From: Lautropia mirabilis
Lineage (GTDB): Bacteria; Pseudomonadota; Gammaproteobacteria; Burkholderiales; Burkholderiaceae_E
Direction of reading: 5' to 3'
Assembly (NCBI RefSeq): GCF_900637555.1
Contig: NZ_LR134378.1
Span: forward strand, 1,808,001 to 1,872,000
DNA length: 64,000 nucleotides
In this document: positions 8,348-17,231 of the stretch, piece after piece
How positions within the stretch are numbered: the first letter of the stretch is position 1
Layout of the letters: each line of letters opens with the position of its first letter
The notes under the pieces: model-generated
The model's input: the letters and a program-made list of their open reading frames with translations, nothing else
Database searches by the model: none
What the model was told of the DNA's origin: nothing
Program-made: the position numbers and the translations under genes

Positions 8348-9142
8348 TCAGCCTTCCACGCCACCCAGGGCGTTGGAGTAGCCCGCGTCCACGTAGGTGA
8401 TCTCGCCGGTGATGCCGGAGGCGAGGTCAGACAGCAGGAAGGCGGCGGCGTTGCCCACTTCCTCGATGGTGACGTTGCGGTGCAGCGGGGCGGCGGCTTC
8501 AACGGCTGCCAGGATGCTGGAGAAGCCCTTGATGCCGGCGGCAGCCAAGGTCTTGATGGGGCCGGCGGAGATGCCGTTGGCGCGGATGCCCTTGGGCCCC
8601 AGCGAGCGGGCCAGGTAGCGGACGCTGGCTTCCAGCGAGGCCTTGGCCACGCCCATGGTGTTGTAGTTGGGCACGGCACGCACGGCGCCCAGGTAGCTGA
8701 GCGTGACGAGGGCACCGTTGCGCCCTTGCATCAGCGGCAGGGCAGCGCGGGCCAGGGCCACCAGGCTGTAGGCCGAGATGTCGTGGGCCATGCGGAAGTT
8801 CTCGCGGGTGGCGCCTTCCAGGAAGTCGCCGGCAATGGCTTCGCGGGGAGCATAGGCGATGGCGTGGACAAGGCCGTCGAAGCCATCGGTCCAGTGCTGG
8901 CCAACGCTCTTCATCAGGGCGTCGATCTGTTCGTCTTCAGCCACGTCGCAGGGGAAGACCAGCGAGGAGCCGAATTCCGCCGCCATTTCGGTGATGCGGT
9001 CCTTGAAGCGGTCGTTCTGGTAGGTGAAAGCCAGCTCGGCGCCCTGGGCGCGGCATTGTTTGGCAATGCCGTAGGCAATCGAGCGATTGGAGAGCAGGCC
9101 GAGGATGAGGATGCGCTTGCCGGCCAGAAAACCTGTGTTCAT
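8348..9142 (-). CDS. fabI: Enoyl-[acyl-carrier-protein] reductase (NADH) FabI
   Basis: This enzyme carries out the last reduction of each fatty-acid elongation cycle and is the target of triclosan-type inhibitors. The 264 residues match the family length. Seen are the FabI-type nucleotide-binding stretch [13 protein letters not shown], the Y-x6-K catalytic pair in NYNTMGVAK, and [16 protein letters not shown] near the substrate loop. The start at 9142 ([13 protein letters not shown]) was chosen over longer frames because GAGGCG precedes it and family members begin here. It is divergent from yejA, with 88 bases between the starts. Confidence 0.95.
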   Translation of the reverse strand: MNTGFLAGKRILILGLLSNRSIAYGIAKQCRAQGAELAFTYQNDRFKDRITEMAAEFGSSLVFPCDVAEDEQIDALMKSVGQHWTDGFDGLVHAIAYAPREAIAGDFLEGATRENFRMAHDISAYSLVALARAALPLMQGRNGALVTLSYLGAVRAVPNYNTMGVAKASLEASVRYLARSLGPKGIRANGISAGPIKTLAAAGIKGFSSILAAVEAAAPLHRNVTIEEVGNAAAFLLSDLASGITGEITYVDAGYSNALGGVEG

Positions 9143-9173
9143 ATGTCGCCTCGTGGCAAAAATAACAGCGGCA

Positions 9174-9201
9174 TTGTCGCACGAGCTGGCCGCCCTACAA
9201 T
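9174..9201 (+). promoter_or_regulatory. Candidate sigma70 promoter for the yej operon
   Basis: TTGTCG (9174-9179) and TACAAT (9196-9201) are spaced by 16 bases. The predicted transcription start near 9208 leaves a leader of about 23 bases before the chosen ATG at 9231. Confidence 0.5.
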
Positions 9202-9230
9202 GCGGGCTGGTGTTTTCGACGTGGTGGCGG

Positions 9231-11222
9231 ATGGCTGTGGGTGTGGATGTTTCCCGACAGATCGGGGGTGGGCGGCGCGCCTGGCTGCAGGGTGGCCTGG
9301 TGCTGGGAGCGGCCGCACTGGCCGGCTGGCCGGGACGCGAAGTGCTGGCGGCGCACGGCATGGCCTGGGGTGGTGAGCCGCGCTATCCGGAGTCGTTTGC
9401 CCACTTTGACTATGTGCGGCCCGACGCACCGCGCGGTGGCCTGGTGCGGCTGGCGGGCATGGGCACCTTCGATTCGCTCAATCCGTTCACGCTTCGGGGC
9501 ATTGCTGCGGCTGGCACGGGCTCGCTGATGTTCGAGTCGCTGGCGGTGGCCAGCTGGGACGAGCCCTTCTCGGTGTACGGTCTGCTGGCCGAGGACATGA
9601 TCCTGGCCGAGGACCGGCTGTCGGTGATGTTCAAGCTGCGGGCCGAGGCACGTTTCAACGATGGCTCGCCGGTGCTGGCCGAGGACGTGCGCCATTCGTT
9701 CGAGACGCTGGTGGGCCCCAAGGGGCATCCGCTCTTTCGGCAGTATTTCGGGGACGTGGAGCGCCTGGAGGTGATGGACAACCGGCTGCTGCGCTTCTTC
9801 TTCAAGCGTACCAACCCCGAGCTGCACCTGATTCTGGCCAAGGACCTGCCCGTGTTCTCGCGTCGCTGGGGGCAGGGCAAGGCCTTTGACGCCATGCCGC
9901 ACGAGCGCCCCATCACCAGCGGTCCCTATGTGGTGGACAGCATGGACCTGGGCAAGCGCATCGCCTTCAAGCGGGTGGAAGGCTACTGGGCCGATGCGTT
10001 GCCGGTGCGGCGCGGCACCTTCAATTTCGAGCGGGTGGTGTTCAAGTATTTCCGCGACGAGGTGGCGCGGCTGGAGGCCTTCAAGGCCGGCGAGTTTGAC
10101 TGGCTGTTCGAGAACAGTGCCCGCAACTGGACGCGCGGCCACGTGGGGGCGCGGTACCGAAGCGGCGAGATCGTCAAGCGCAACTTCCCGCATTCCAACG
10201 TGAGCGGCATGCAGGGCTATGCGCTCAACACGCGCCGTCCGCTCTTCAAGGACGTGCGGGTGCGTGAGGCGCTGGCGCTGGCCTTCGATTTCGACTGGCT
10301 CAACCGTCATTATTTCCAGGGGCAGTACACGCGCACGCGCAGCTATTTCGCCAACAGCGCCATGGCCGCATCCGGCAAACCGGATGCGGAGGAAATGCGC
10401 TTCCTGAAGAGCCTGTCGTCGCCGCTGGATCCGGCGGTGTTCGGTGAGCTGCCCGAGCTGCCGGACAACCCGGATGCGGATGCGCTGCGCCGCAACCTGA
10501 AACGCGCCCAGCAGCTGCTGAATGAAGCGGGCTGGCAGGTGGACACGGATGGCGTGCTGAAAAACGCGCAGGGCCAGGCGTTCCGCTTCGAGGTGCTGGG
10601 CGATGCGCCGGCCTTCGAGCGGCTGGCCACGCCGTGGATCCACAATCTGGCGCGGCTGGGCATCCGCGTGCGGCAGCGCATGGTGGATCCGGCGCTCTAT
10701 CAGAAGCGGGTCAGCACCTTCGATTACGACGTGGTGACGACGGTCTACCCGATGAGCAGCACGCCGGGCAACGAGCTTTTGCAGATGCTGGGCTCGGCGG
10801 CGGCCAACGACGCGCGCTCGGGCAACTATTCGGGCGTGGCCGATCCGGCGGTGGACGAGATCATCGAACGCATCCTGCAGGTGCGCTCACGCGATGAGCT
10901 GCAGCTGGCCACCCGGGCACTGGACCGCGTGCTGCGCCATGGCTGGTACATGGTGCCGCAGTTCCACAGCAGCAGCTACCGCGTGGCCTTCGACTGGCGG
11001 CTGCGGCATCCCGGGGTGCTGCCGCTCTTCTACGATCCGCAGAGCTGGCTGCTGGAGACCTGGTGGCGTGACGACGAGGCCCGGCCGGTCCCCGTGGCCG
11101 AGCAGGCTGATGCGATGGACGTACCCCTGATGCACCTGCCCGCCCTGGCGATGGAACAGCCCTCGCAGCCTGCTGGAGTGTCTGCCATCGGTCATCGCGC
11201 CGGGAGATTCCTGACATGCTGA
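9231..11222 (+). CDS. yejA: Peptide/oligopeptide ABC transporter substrate-binding protein (YejA type)
   Basis: This is a periplasmic solute-binding protein of family SBP_bac_5, about 663 residues from the ATG at 9231. The N-terminus holds [20 protein letters not shown], a twin-arginine-like signal sequence, followed by a mature start near [12 protein letters not shown]. The YejA type is recognised by the N-terminal [18 protein letters not shown] stretch and the later motifs [15 protein letters not shown] and [12 protein letters not shown]. The frame is open further upstream, but that part overlaps the divergent fabI start and the candidate promoter. The end overlaps the next gene by 7 bases, so the four yej genes are likely one operon. 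E. coli YejABEF imports microcin C and peptides; the substrate here is inferred. Confidence 0.9.
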   Translation: MAVGVDVSRQIGGGRRAWLQGGLVLGAAALAGWPGREVLAAHGMAWGGEPRYPESFAHFDYVRPDAPRGGLVRLAGMGTFDSLNPFTLRGIAAAGTGSLMFESLAVASWDEPFSVYGLLAEDMILAEDRLSVMFKLRAEARFNDGSPVLAEDVRHSFETLVGPKGHPLFRQYFGDVERLEVMDNRLLRFFFKRTNPELHLILAKDLPVFSRRWGQGKAFDAMPHERPITSGPYVVDSMDLGKRIAFKRVEGYWADALPVRRGTFNFERVVFKYFRDEVARLEAFKAGEFDWLFENSARNWTRGHVGARYRSGEIVKRNFPHSNVSGMQGYALNTRRPLFKDVRVREALALAFDFDWLNRHYFQGQYTRTRSYFANSAMAASGKPDAEEMRFLKSLSSPLDPAVFGELPELPDNPDADALRRNLKRAQQLLNEAGWQVDTDGVLKNAQGQAFRFEVLGDAPAFERLATPWIHNLARLGIRVRQRMVDPALYQKRVSTFDYDVVTTVYPMSSTPGNELLQMLGSAAANDARSGNYSGVADPAVDEIIERILQVRSRDELQLATRALDRVLRHGWYMVPQFHSSSYRVAFDWRLRHPGVLPLFYDPQSWLLETWWRDDEARPVPVAEQADAMDVPLMHLPALAMEQPSQPAGVSAIGHRAGRFLTC

Positions 11223-12271
11223 ACTATGTGCTGCGCCGGCTGGCGCTGATGGTGCCCACGCTGCTGGGCATCCTGCTGGTGAGCTTCGTCATCATCCAGT
11301 TCGTGCCTGGTGGCCCGGTGGAGCAGCTGGTGCATCAGCTGCAGGCGACATCCCAGGGAGGGGAAGGTGGTGGTGCGCCGGCGGCCAGCGGCTATCGTGG
11401 TCGTCAGGGGCTGGACAAGGAGCAGATTGCCGAGATCGAGGCCTTCTATGGCTTCGACAAGCCCGCGCCCACGCGCTTTGTCGAGATGCTGGGACGCTAT
11501 CTGCGCTTCGACCTGGGCGAGAGCTTTCATTACCAGCAGTCGGTCTGGTCGCTGATCGTTCAGAAGCTGCCGGTGTCGATCAGCCTGGGGGTGTGGAGCT
11601 TTTTCATCGTCTATCTGGTGTCCATTCCGCTGGGCATTGCCAAGGCGGTGCGTGACGGCAGCCGCTTCGACCTCTGGACGACGACGGCGATTCTCGTGGG
11701 CTACGCCGTGCCCGGCTTCGTGCTGGGGGTGGCGCTGCTGGTGCTGTTCGGCGGCGGTTCGTTCCTGTCGTGGTTCCCGTTGCGCGGGCTCACCTCGGAC
11801 GACTGGGAGTCGCTGAGCCTCTTTGGCAAGGTGATGGACTATTTCTGGCACCTGGTGATGCCGCTGACCTGTCTGGTGGCAGGCAGCTTTGCCGTGACCA
11901 CGCTGCTCACCAAGAACGTGATGCTGGAAGAGATTCGTCGCCAGTACGTGGCCACGGCGCGGGCCAAGGGGCTGGGCGAGCAGCGCATCCTGTACCGGCA
12001 CGTGCTGCGCAATGCGCTCATTCCCTTGGTGACGGGCTTTCCGGCAGCGTTCATCGGGGCCTTCTTCACGGGCTCGCTGCTCATCGAGACGCTGTTCTCG
12101 CTGGACGGGCTGGGGCTGCTGTCCTATGAATCCGTGGTCAAGCGTGATTATCCGGTGGTGCTGGGCATGCTGTATCTGTTCTCGCTGATCGGGCTGCTGA
12201 CGCGGCTGATCACCGATGTGGCCTATACGTGGGTGGACCCGCGGGTGAAGTTCAGTGGATCGGGGCGGTGA
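11216..12271 (+). CDS. yejB: ABC transporter permease YejB
   Basis: This inner-membrane permease of 351 residues belongs to the DppB/OppB class. It shows the N-terminal [20 protein letters not shown] segment, a periplasmic stretch of about 130 residues and the EAA loop region ARAKGLGEQRILYRHVLRNA that docks to the ATPase. The periplasmic part carries a Gly-rich insert (QGGEGGGAPAASGYRGRQG) and then KEQIAEIEAFYGFDKP, which is characteristic of YejB. ATG at 11216 lies inside the end of yejA, implying translational coupling. Confidence 0.92.
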   Translation: MLNYVLRRLALMVPTLLGILLVSFVIIQFVPGGPVEQLVHQLQATSQGGEGGGAPAASGYRGRQGLDKEQIAEIEAFYGFDKPAPTRFVEMLGRYLRFDLGESFHYQQSVWSLIVQKLPVSISLGVWSFFIVYLVSIPLGIAKAVRDGSRFDLWTTTAILVGYAVPGFVLGVALLVLFGGGSFLSWFPLRGLTSDDWESLSLFGKVMDYFWHLVMPLTCLVAGSFAVTTLLTKNVMLEEIRRQYVATARAKGLGEQRILYRHVLRNALIPLVTGFPAAFIGAFFTGSLLIETLFSLDGLGLLSYESVVKRDYPVVLGMLYLFSLIGLLTRLITDVAYTWVDPRVKFSGSGR

Positions 12272-12275
12272 ACGG

Positions 12276-13421
12276 ATGAACGCAGTGCAGGACAATCGAC
12301 ACGGTGCGATCGGCCAGGGGCAGCCCAGCGGCCCGCAGGGCGTGCCCGCATCCATGGCACCGGCCTTGGGTGGCGCAACGCCGGGTGCGCGGGAGGGGGG
12401 CGCCTCTGCCTCGCCGGCAGCGCGGGCCTGGCAGCGTTTCCGTCGGCATCGGCGCGGCTACATCAGCCTGTGGATCTTCGGCGTGCTGTTTGGCATCTCG
12501 CTGTTTGCGGGTGTGCTGTCCAACGACCGGCCGCTGCTGGCCAGTTACCAGGGGCAGTGGTACACGCCCTTGTGGCACGATTACCCGGAAACCACCTTCG
12601 GCGGCGACTTCCTGGCGCCTACCGAATGGCATGATCCGTTCATCCAGCGACAGTTTGCGCAGGATGGCAACTGGGCGCTGTGGCCGCTGAACCGCTACAG
12701 TTTCAACACGCTGAACTATTATGCCGATCTGCCCAACCCCGCACCGCCGTCCGCCCAGAACCTGCTGGGCACCGATGACCGGGGGCGCGACGTGCTGGCG
12801 CGGCTGCTGTACGGCTTTCGGCTGTCGGTGATGTTCGGATTGGCGCTCACGGCCATCGGCACACTGCTGGGCATCGTGATGGGGGCGCTGCAGGGCTATT
12901 TTGCGGGTCGGGTGGACATCACGCTGCAGCGGCTCATCGAGGTGTGGTCCGCCATTCCCGAGCTGTACCTGCTGCTGATCCTGGCCTCGATGTTCGAGCC
13001 CAGCATCTGGGTGCTGCTGGTCATCCTGTCGCTGTTCGGCTGGATGGGGCTGTCGGACTACGTGCGGGCCGAGTTCCTGCGCAACCGGCAGCTGGAATTC
13101 GTGCAGGCGGCGCGCGCGCTGGGGCTGCCCCGGCGCACCATCATCCTGCGGCACATCCTGCCCAATTCGCTCACGCCGGTGCTGGCCTTCCTGCCGTTCC
13201 GGATGAGTGCAGCCATCGTGGCGCTGGCCAGTCTGGACTTTCTGGGACTGGGGGTCTCGGATTCCAGCCCCAGCCTGGGCGAGCTGCTGGCGCAGGGCAA
13301 GAACAACCTGGATGCCTGGTGGATCGCGCTGCCCACCTTCGGCGTGCTGGTGGGCACACTGCTGCTGCTGATCTTCATCGGTGAGGCGCTGCGGGACGCA
13401 CTGGACCCGCGCAAGCGCTGA
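12276..13421 (+). CDS. yejE: ABC transporter permease YejE
   Basis: This second permease has about 381 residues. The first 45 form a Pro/Gly/Ala-rich cytoplasmic extension; WQRFRRHRRGYISLWIF then leads into the first membrane helix, and a long periplasmic loop follows (NDRPLLASYQGQWYTPLWHD). The DDRGRDVLARLLYGFRLSV motif typical of DppC/YejE and the EAA loop ARALGLPRRTIILRHILPNS are present. ATG at 12276 was taken because it follows the yejB stop; an in-frame GTG at 12255 would overlap yejB. yejF follows after 41 bases. Confidence 0.92.
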   Translation: MNAVQDNRHGAIGQGQPSGPQGVPASMAPALGGATPGAREGGASASPAARAWQRFRRHRRGYISLWIFGVLFGISLFAGVLSNDRPLLASYQGQWYTPLWHDYPETTFGGDFLAPTEWHDPFIQRQFAQDGNWALWPLNRYSFNTLNYYADLPNPAPPSAQNLLGTDDRGRDVLARLLYGFRLSVMFGLALTAIGTLLGIVMGALQGYFAGRVDITLQRLIEVWSAIPELYLLLILASMFEPSIWVLLVILSLFGWMGLSDYVRAEFLRNRQLEFVQAARALGLPRRTIILRHILPNSLTPVLAFLPFRMSAAIVALASLDFLGLGVSDSSPSLGELLAQGKNNLDAWWIALPTFGVLVGTLLLLIFIGEALRDALDPRKR

Positions 13422-13462
13422 ACGGCATCCGGATAAAGGCAATTGAAGGGAGAACAGGCCCC

Positions 13463-15118
13463 ATGACGGGTTTGGCGGTTGGAACGACACAGGGCACGGC
13501 CAAGGCAACGGCAGACGGTACGTCGCTGCTGGAGGTGCGGGGGCTGGGCATCTCGCTGCCTGACGGCGCCGGCCAGATGCAGCGCATCGTGCACGACGTG
13601 AACCTGACGGTGGGCCGCGGCCAGCGGGTGGCGCTGGTGGGCGAGTCCGGCTCGGGCAAGACGCTGACGGCGCACGCGCTGATGCGGCTGACCGAGGGCG
13701 CGAAGTACGACGGCCAGATCCTCTTCGAGGGGCAGGACGTGCTGACGGCCGACGAACGCACCCTGCGCACCTTGCGCGGGGGCCAGATGGGCATGGTGTT
13801 TCAGGAGCCCATGTCGGCACTGAATCCGCTGCACACGATTGGTGACCAGATCAGCGAGGCCATGGAGCACCACGAGGGGCTCACCCGCGCCCAGGCGATG
13901 ACACGCACGCTGGAACTGCTGCAGCTCACCCGCATCCAGGATCCGGCGCGCTGCGCGGCCGCCTACCCGCATCAGCTTTCGGGCGGGCAGCGGCAGCGGG
14001 CGCTGATTGCCATGGCGCTGGCCTGCCGGCCCAAGCTGGTGATTGCCGACGAGCCCACCACCGCACTGGACGTGACCGTGCAGGCGGGCATCATGAAGCT
14101 GCTGGCCGACCTGCAGCAGGAGTTCGGCATGGCGGTGCTGCTGATCACGCACGACCTGCCGCTGGTGCGCGCCTTTGCCGAGCGGGTGGTGGTGATGCGC
14201 CACGGCAGTATCGTCGAGCAGGGCTCGGTGGCCGAAGTGTTTGATCAGCCGCAGCACGAATACACCCGCGCGTTGCTGGCCGCACACCCGCAGCGGCTGG
14301 TGGAGCCCGTGGGGGCGGGGGCGAACGTCGTTCTGCAGGCCCGCAAGGTGGGCTGCACCTTCGTGAGCCCCAAGGGCTGGTTCTCGCGCCAGCGCACGGA
14401 CGTGCTGAAGGACGTGGACCTGCAGATACCGGCAGGCACCACCCTGGGCGTGGTGGGCGAATCCGGATCGGGCAAGACGACGCTGGCTCTGGTGCTGATG
14501 CGGCTGGCTGCTGGCGAGATGCAGGGCGAGGTGGAGATTGGCGGTCAGCGCATCGACACGCTGCCCGAGCGCACGCTGCGGCCGCTGCGCGCCGGCTTCC
14601 AGATGGTGTTCCAGGACCCGTTCAACTCGCTTTCGCCACGGATGAGCATTGCCGAGATCGTGGGCGAGGGCCTGTGGCTGCACCACAGCCAGCTGTCCGA
14701 CGAGGAGCATCGCGCGGCCGTCATCGGCGCCCTGCAGGACGTGGGGCTGGAACCCGCCCAGGTGCTGCACCGCTACCCGCACGAGCTGTCCGGCGGCCAG
14801 CGCCAGCGCGTGGCCATCGCCCGCGCGCTGGTACTGAAACCGCGCCTGCTGGTGCTGGACGAGCCCACCTCCGCCCTGGACCTGACCGTGCAGCTGCAAG
14901 TGCTGAAACTGCTGGTGTCGCTGCAGCAGAAATACGGCCTGAGCTACCTGCTGATCACCCACGACATGGGCGTGATCCGCGCCCTGGCACACCGTCTGCT
15001 GGTGATGAAGGACGGCGCGGTGGAGGAGCAGGGCGCCGTGGAAGAGATCTTCATGACGCCGGCATCCGCCTATACGCGCGAGCTGCTGGCGGCTTCGGCT
15101 TGGCGGGATGCGGTGTGA
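13463..15118 (+). CDS. yejF: Duplicated ABC ATPase YejF
   Basis: This 551-residue ATPase holds two ABC domains in one chain and energises the YejBE pore. Domain 1 has Walker A GESGSGKT, signature LSGGQRQR and Walker B LVIADEPTTALD. Domain 2 has [24 protein letters not shown] and LLVLDEPTSALD. Each is followed by the oligopeptide-transporter C-terminal motif (HEYTRALLAA, SAYTRELLAA). It completes the yejABEF set, and a 9-bp hairpin follows 4 bases after the stop codon. Confidence 0.95.
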   Translation: MTGLAVGTTQGTAKATADGTSLLEVRGLGISLPDGAGQMQRIVHDVNLTVGRGQRVALVGESGSGKTLTAHALMRLTEGAKYDGQILFEGQDVLTADERTLRTLRGGQMGMVFQEPMSALNPLHTIGDQISEAMEHHEGLTRAQAMTRTLELLQLTRIQDPARCAAAYPHQLSGGQRQRALIAMALACRPKLVIADEPTTALDVTVQAGIMKLLADLQQEFGMAVLLITHDLPLVRAFAERVVVMRHGSIVEQGSVAEVFDQPQHEYTRALLAAHPQRLVEPVGAGANVVLQARKVGCTFVSPKGWFSRQRTDVLKDVDLQIPAGTTLGVVGESGSGKTTLALVLMRLAAGEMQGEVEIGGQRIDTLPERTLRPLRAGFQMVFQDPFNSLSPRMSIAEIVGEGLWLHHSQLSDEEHRAAVIGALQDVGLEPAQVLHRYPHELSGGQRQRVAIARALVLKPRLLVLDEPTSALDLTVQLQVLKLLVSLQQKYGLSYLLITHDMGVIRALAHRLLVMKDGAVEEQGAVEEIFMTPASAYTRELLAASAWRDAV

Positions 15119-15122
15119 GGGT

Positions 15123-15150
15123 GGCCAGAAGGGGTTAGGGGCTTCTGGCC
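15123..15150. terminator. Hairpin between yejF and the convergent oxidoreductase
   Basis: GGCCAGAAG (15123-15131) pairs with CTTCTGGCC (15142-15150) over a 10-base loop, just after the yejF stop. There is only a short T-containing stretch (GTTGTAG), so it is a weak intrinsic terminator that could serve both converging genes. Confidence 0.55.
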
Positions 15151-15166
15151 GTTGTAGGGATGGGGC

Positions 15167-16288
15167 TCAGATATCCAGAATCTTCCGCTCCATGCCCTTG
15201 ACGGGTGGCAGCCAGGCCTGGGTGCCAAGCATGCGGGCCGGCAGGCGGTAGGACTCGGCGCGCTCGGGGTCGAGTTCGGTCTGGATGTCGTCATCCCGTC
15301 CCTGTTCGGCCAGTTCTGCCCAGTGGGGGTTGATCAGGAGTGTCTTGCCCAGGGCAATGAATTCTGCCCAGCCGGTGGCCAGTGCTTCGGCAGCCTGGGA
15401 TGGGGTGTAGAGGTTGCCCACGCCGATGAGGGGAAGCTTGCCGTTGATGCGCTGGTGCAGCTGTTCGATGCGGGTGCGCTCCGTATCTGCACCGCGACGG
15501 GCTTTCTTGTAGAAGTCCCACAGGGAGACGTGCAGGTACTGCAGCGGTTTCTGCACCAGGGCATCAATGAGGGCGAAGGTGTCGGCCATGGTGATGCCGT
15601 TTTCGCCGGGTTCTTCGGGCGAGAAGCGGTAGCCGATGATGAATTCGGGCTTGGCGTGCCTGTTACGCACTGCCGTGACGGCGTCCACGACGGCCAGCGG
15701 GAAACGCAGCCGGTTCTGCAGGCTGCCGCCCCAGGCGTCGGTCCGGCGGTTGGACTGGGCGGAGAAGAACTGCTGGATCAGGTAGTTGTTGGCGCCATGG
15801 ATTTCCACGCCATCAAAGCCGGCTTCCAGCGCCAGTTCGGCGGCACGGCCGTAGCCGTCGATGATGCTCAGGATCTGCGCCTCGGTGAGGGCCTTGGCGC
15901 CGGTTTCGGGATGCTCGGACGGGGCGAAGATCTCGCCATTCGGGTTGAGTGCGGGAATGGACTGCCAGCCGCCGTGATGGATCTGCAGCAGGGCTTTGGC
16001 GCCCTGATCATGGGCAATGCGGGCGACTTCACGCAGGCTGGGCAGGTCTTCGGTGCCGATGGCCTCGGGCTGCCCGTAGAAGGCCTTGCCACCGTCGTGC
16101 ACCAGGGTGGCGGCGGAAATGAACAGGCCGATGCCCCGGAAGCGGTCAGTGAGGAACTGACGCTCCTCGGTGGTGATGTGGCCGTTGTCGTCCGAGGCCA
16201 GATGGGTCATCGGGGCGACGGCCAGGCGGTTGCTGACGGTAACGCCGTTGTTGAAGGTGTAGCTCTGGAAGAGGTTCGGATGCTTCAT
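15167..16288 (-). CDS. Old yellow enzyme family NADH:flavin oxidoreductase
   Basis: This 373-residue TIM-barrel flavoprotein binds FMN. Seen are the N-terminal SNRLAVAPMTHLAS, the substrate-binding and catalytic HGANNYLIQQFFS with its His/Asn pair, the SNRRTDAWGGSLQNRLRFPL signature, and late FMN-phosphate motifs around VGNLYTPSQAAEALATGWAE. Family members reduce activated alkenes or xenobiotics; the substrate here is unknown. ATG at 16288 is used. The gene stands alone on the minus strand, convergent with yejF and divergent from the exporter genes. Confidence 0.9.
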   Translation of the reverse strand: MKHPNLFQSYTFNNGVTVSNRLAVAPMTHLASDDNGHITTEERQFLTDRFRGIGLFISAATLVHDGGKAFYGQPEAIGTEDLPSLREVARIAHDQGAKALLQIHHGGWQSIPALNPNGEIFAPSEHPETGAKALTEAQILSIIDGYGRAAELALEAGFDGVEIHGANNYLIQQFFSAQSNRRTDAWGGSLQNRLRFPLAVVDAVTAVRNRHAKPEFIIGYRFSPEEPGENGITMADTFALIDALVQKPLQYLHVSLWDFYKKARRGADTERTRIEQLHQRINGKLPLIGVGNLYTPSQAAEALATGWAEFIALGKTLLINPHWAELAEQGRDDDIQTELDPERAESYRLPARMLGTQAWLPPVKGMERKILDI

Positions 16289-16487
16289 GGTTGATGTGTT
16301 CTGGTGAGTTGGGTATCTGCCGTGACGATGTTATACCACTGGCCCTCGTCAATGCCGGGTCGCGTCTGGGGTCATTGATCTGCTGCCCCCGTGAGTTTTC
16401 CCGTTTCCGATAGTGTCTTTCTTGCCCCTGCACGCCCTTGGACGGACAATGGCCGAAGGGCAACATCGAACGATGAGGCAGCTCAGC

Positions 16488-17231
16488 ATGGCCGACATGG
16501 GGACAGATCGGGCAGAGGACAAGGTACGGGCAGAGATGTTCCGTGCCCGCGGGCTGACCAAGGTCTACCGGATGGGCGAGGTGGAGGTGCACGCGCTGCG
16601 CGGTATCGACCTGGCGCTGTATCCGGGCGAGTTCGTCGTGATCCTGGGCCCTTCGGGTTGTGGCAAGTCCACGCTGCTGAACATCCTGGGCGGGCTGGAT
16701 GTGCCCACGGAGGGCGAAGTCTGGTACAACGGCCATGACCTGACGCATGCAGACGATGCGGTGCTGACGCGCTTTCGGCGCGACAACGTGGGTTTCGTCT
16801 TTCAGTTCTACAACCTCATTCCCAGTCTGACGGCGCGCGAGAATGTGGCGATCGTGACGGAGATCGCGCGCCAGCCCATGCCGCCGGAAGAGGCGCTGGC
16901 GCTGGTGGGGCTGGGTGAGCGGCTGGAGCATTTTCCGGCGCAGATGTCGGGGGGCGAGCAGCAGCGGGTGGCCATTGCGCGGGCCATTGCCAAGCAGCCG
17001 GCGGTGCTGCTGTGCGACGAACCCACGGGGGCGCTGGATTCGGCCACCGGGGTGCGGGTGCTGAAGGCACTGGACGAGGTGAATGCGCGACTGGGTACGT
17101 GCACGGTGGTGATCACGCATAACGCCGACATTGCACGGATGGCGCACCGGGTGCTGACGATGGGCGACGGGCGCATCGTGGCCGAGAAGGTCAACGAGCA
17201 ACGGTTGAGTGCCGATGAGCTGCGCTGGTGA
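16488..17231 (+). CDS. ABC exporter ATP-binding protein (MacB/LolD-like)
   Basis: This 248-residue ATPase has Walker [10 protein letters not shown], the Q-loop [16 protein letters not shown], signature [15 protein letters not shown] and Walker [12 protein letters not shown]. These are typical of the MacB/LolD/FtsE group that works with FtsX-type permeases. ATG at 16488 was chosen because GAGG lies 8 bases upstream; ATGs at 16449 and 16473 have poorer sites. Its last bases overlap the permease gene by 17 bases, so the two are co-translated. Confidence 0.9.
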   Translation: MADMGTDRAEDKVRAEMFRARGLTKVYRMGEVEVHALRGIDLALYPGEFVVILGPSGCGKSTLLNILGGLDVPTEGEVWYNGHDLTHADDAVLTRFRRDNVGFVFQFYNLIPSLTARENVAIVTEIARQPMPPEEALALVGLGERLEHFPAQMSGGEQQRVAIARAIAKQPAVLLCDEPTGALDSATGVRVLKALDEVNARLGTCTVVITHNADIARMAHRVLTMGDGRIVAEKVNEQRLSADELRW